From positions 1-5,828 of the forward strand of contig JBEINZ010000198.1 in NCBI GenBank assembly GCA_040377825.1: a stretch of DNA of 5,828 nt. The letters are read 5' to 3'. This DNA is from JBEINZ01 sp040377825. Lineage in GTDB: Bacteria > Pseudomonadota > Alphaproteobacteria > Rhizobiales > Ancalomicrobiaceae. Below the pieces are notes generated by a model. It was not told where the DNA came from and searched no databases. It worked only from the letters and a program-made list of their open reading frames with translations. Positions 4,156 to 5,828 of the stretch are shown here, one piece after another; positions within the stretch are counted from its first letter, which is position 1; every line of letters starts with the position of its first letter. The position numbers and the translations under genes were made by a program.

Positions 4156-5655
4156 ATGACGGAGGTTAACGCCCCAGCAAAGACCGCGAAGGCCGAGCTC
4201 GACGCGGCGCAAATCGACACGAGGGCCGCTTTGGATGCCGCCAAAGTCGATCTCGCTCGCCCTGGCTTCACCGCTTGGACCGTGCATGCTACCTTTTCCG
4301 ACTATGTCCCTTCCAACGCGCCGGAATCTCGGATGACAATCGACTGGACCCGCCGTCTGCCGGCGCCATATTTCACCTATTCCAAGAGTGAGCTTCATGC
4401 CGATGGGGTCGCGCTCTCAGCCGTTGCCGGTGAGATCGGAACGCCGTTTTACGCATACTCGGCGAGCCGGTTGCGCGCGCGCTACGCAGACCTTCACCGC
4501 GCGGTGGGCCCCTTGGGCGTTCATGTTCACTATGCGATGAAGGCGAACTCAAACCTCGCAGTCCTCGCGCTTTTTGCCGCGGAAGGAGCCGGCGCCGATA
4601 TCGTTTCGGGAGGAGAGCTTACTCGAGCGCTCGCCGCGGGCATACCAGCCTCTCAGGTGGTTTTTTCAGGCGTCGGCAAGACCGACCAGGAAATCGCCGC
4701 CGCGCTCGAGGCCGGGGTTCAACAGATCAATGTCGAATCCTTCGAGGAACTTCGGCTCGTCGACACGATCGCCAAGACAAAGGGACTCGTGGCCGAGGTC
4801 GCGCTGCGTATCAACCCGGATGTCGACGCAGAGACACATGCCAAGATCACGACAGGCAAAAAGGACAATAAGTTCGGCGTTGATCCAGATCAGCTCGCGC
4901 GCCTCGATAACGAGGTCCGAATGCTCGTCAATGTGAAGATTATCGGCCTCGCGATGCATATCGGCTCGCAGATTATGGCACCCGGCCCTTTCGTCGCGGC
5001 TTATCGGCGTGTCGGTTCACTTGCCGAGGAACTGCGCGGACGCGGCTTTCCGATTACGCGACTGGATTTGGGCGGCGGCTTCGGCATCGCGTATGAAAAT
5101 GAACTCGGCTTCGATTATGCTGATCTTGCAACGGCGCTCCGAGCGACGGTCGTTGGGAAGGGCTTTGAACTCTCGATAGAGCCTGGCCGCTCGCTCGTGG
5201 CCGATGCCGGCGTTCTGGTAGCCCGCGTGACATATGTGAAGGACGCCGGGCACATGCGCTTTCTGGTTCTCGATGCTGCCATGAACGATCTCGTGCGGCC
5301 TGCCATGTACGACGCGCATCACGACATCGTGCCAATCAAGGCGCCAGTCGCGGACGCGGACCCAGTTGAGTACGATGTGGTCGGGCCGATCTGCGAAAGC
5401 GCCGACACATTCGCCAAGCGCATGCGTTTACCCGAACTTGCGGCTGGAGACCTCGTTGCCTTCGCCACGGCCGGGGCTTACGGCGCGACCATGTCGTCGA
5501 CTTACAACGCCCGACCGCTCGTGCCCGAAGTGATGCTCGACAATGGTCGCTGGGCAGTAGTGCGCCGGCGGGTCGATGTGGCCGAACAGCTTGCCTGGGA
5601 CAGCATACCGGATTGGTTGCGGCACCCGGCTGTTAAGAGTGCGGCCGCCGAATAA
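4156..5655 (+). CDS. lysA: Diaminopimelate decarboxylase with an N-terminal extension
   Basis: It removes CO2 from meso-diaminopimelate to give L-lysine, the last step of lysine biosynthesis, with pyridoxal phosphate (PLP) as cofactor in the cytoplasm. Fold type III: an alanine-racemase-like barrel followed by a beta domain. Visible landmarks are HYAMKAN with the PLP lysine K129, the HIGSQI strand, the phosphate-binding GGG at 306-308, EPGR at 342-345, CES at 413-415 with the cysteine that acts across the dimer, and GAYG with Tyr442. The 499-residue length exceeds the usual 415-440. The family part begins near residue 72. Residues 1-59 have no known match, but their codons show a coding-like pattern (third-position GC about 69 per cent by hand count). 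ATG 4156 lacks a Shine-Dalgarno sequence; ATG 4333 has GGAA 6 nt upstream and would give 440 residues, so it is a credible alternative. The gene is not beside argH, its frequent neighbour in related bacteria. Confidence 0.95.
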   Translation: MTEVNAPAKTAKAELDAAQIDTRAALDAAKVDLARPGFTAWTVHATFSDYVPSNAPESRMTIDWTRRLPAPYFTYSKSELHADGVALSAVAGEIGTPFYAYSASRLRARYADLHRAVGPLGVHVHYAMKANSNLAVLALFAAEGAGADIVSGGELTRALAAGIPASQVVFSGVGKTDQEIAAALEAGVQQINVESFEELRLVDTIAKTKGLVAEVALRINPDVDAETHAKITTGKKDNKFGVDPDQLARLDNEVRMLVNVKIIGLAMHIGSQIMAPGPFVAAYRRVGSLAEELRGRGFPITRLDLGGGFGIAYENELGFDYADLATALRATVVGKGFELSIEPGRSLVADAGVLVARVTYVKDAGHMRFLVLDAAMNDLVRPAMYDAHHDIVPIKAPVADADPVEYDVVGPICESADTFAKRMRLPELAAGDLVAFATAGAYGATMSSTYNARPLVPEVMLDNGRWAVVRRRVDVAEQLAWDSIPDWLRHPAVKSAAAE

Positions 5656-5669
5656 GGCAGCGTCAGGGG

Positions 5670-5828
5670 TCACCGCGGCTCAGCCGCGTAGCGCGCAAGC
5701 GGCGGCGGTTCTTTGATAAGCCCCCGCGTCTTCAAAAACGTTGCGAAGCGCTCGTATCGCTCCTTGTCCAAACTCGCAGGCCGTGTGGCAAAAAGCGGCA
5801 GCGTATCGGCGAAGGCGCGCCGGTTCAG
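5670..5828 (-). CDS. C-terminal fragment, probable ABC-transporter solute-binding protein (NMT1/THI5-like)
   Basis: The last 52 codons and the stop (TGA, plus-strand 5670-5672) of a minus-strand gene run in from the right edge of the window. The frame is open throughout. The visible end, with LDKERYERFATFLKTRGLI, then KEPPPLARYAAEPR, resembles the C-termini of NMT1/THI5-type periplasmic binding proteins, where a short helix with 'F..FL...GLI' is followed by 'PP..RY'. Such proteins bind thiamine precursors, pyrimidines, sulfonates or similar small molecules. With only 52 residues the substrate cannot be named and the family call is tentative. The stop is 14 bp from the lysA stop, tail to tail. 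Confidence 0.7.
   Translation of the reverse strand: MNRRAFADTLPLFATRPASLDKERYERFATFLKTRGLIKEPPPLARYAAEPR
5674..5688. terminator. GC-rich hairpin at the lysA 3' end
   Basis: CGCGGC (5674-5679) and GCCGCG (5683-5688) form a perfect 6-bp stem with a 3-nt loop, 18 bp after the lysA stop. It lies inside the last codons of the convergent gene and has no T-run after it, so it is at best a weak or factor-dependent end signal for lysA. Confidence 0.3.

Noticed and set aside
4129..4398. 89-codon minus-strand frame opposite the LysA extension
   Set aside because: The codon-position GC pattern favours the plus strand, and the product shows no family features.

Overview
The window reads as a chromosomal segment of an alphaproteobacterium, most likely from the order Hyphomicrobiales. 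The signs are a GC-rich composition, a very typical alphaproteobacterial RpoH, and the order small membrane protein / RluD-type pseudouridine synthase / rpoH, which I recall as a recurring alphaproteobacterial arrangement. The genus cannot be fixed from this sequence. No mobile element, CRISPR array, phage gene or rRNA was seen.

Layout, left to right: positions 1-123 hold no gene. A tRNA-Glu (anticodon CTC) lies on the minus strand at 124-199, with a good promoter candidate behind it (239-267). A small one-pass membrane protein (DUF6476-like) is on the minus strand at 447-809. Divergent from it, with only about 15 bp between, is an rluD-like gene (to 1946) whose reading frame has no ATG, GTG or TTG start upstream of its S4 domain; CTG at 825 is the best candidate. 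A 405-bp gene-free stretch (1947-2351) follows and is the richest non-coding part of the window. It has an exact GGAAC-N16-CGTT match to the alphaproteobacterial general-stress (EcfG) promoter consensus, an 11-bp perfect inverted repeat, two palindromes, a small hairpin, an 8-bp tandem repeat and an 18-codon basic mini-ORF. It leads into rpoH (2352-3233), the heat-shock sigma factor.

A shared terminator-like hairpin (3280-3309) separates rpoH from the convergent aqpZ (minus strand, 3339-4037), a water channel. Between aqpZ and the divergent lysA (4156-5655) is a short regulatory gap holding two copies of the small palindrome TCGGACCGA exactly 21 bp apart. LysA, diaminopimelate decarboxylase, carries an unusual N-terminal extension of about 60 residues with coding-like base composition. 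The right edge holds the last 52 codons of a minus-strand gene that resembles the C-terminus of an NMT1/THI5-type ABC-transporter solute-binding protein.

The genes are mostly housekeeping and do not form one operon. The possible common thread is stress: rpoH (heat or misfolding), its leader with an EcfG-type promoter candidate, and an aquaporin (osmotic change). No clearly new multi-gene system is present. The items most worth checking are the rpoH leader, the missing rluD start codon, the LysA extension and the twin operator-like sites in front of aqpZ.
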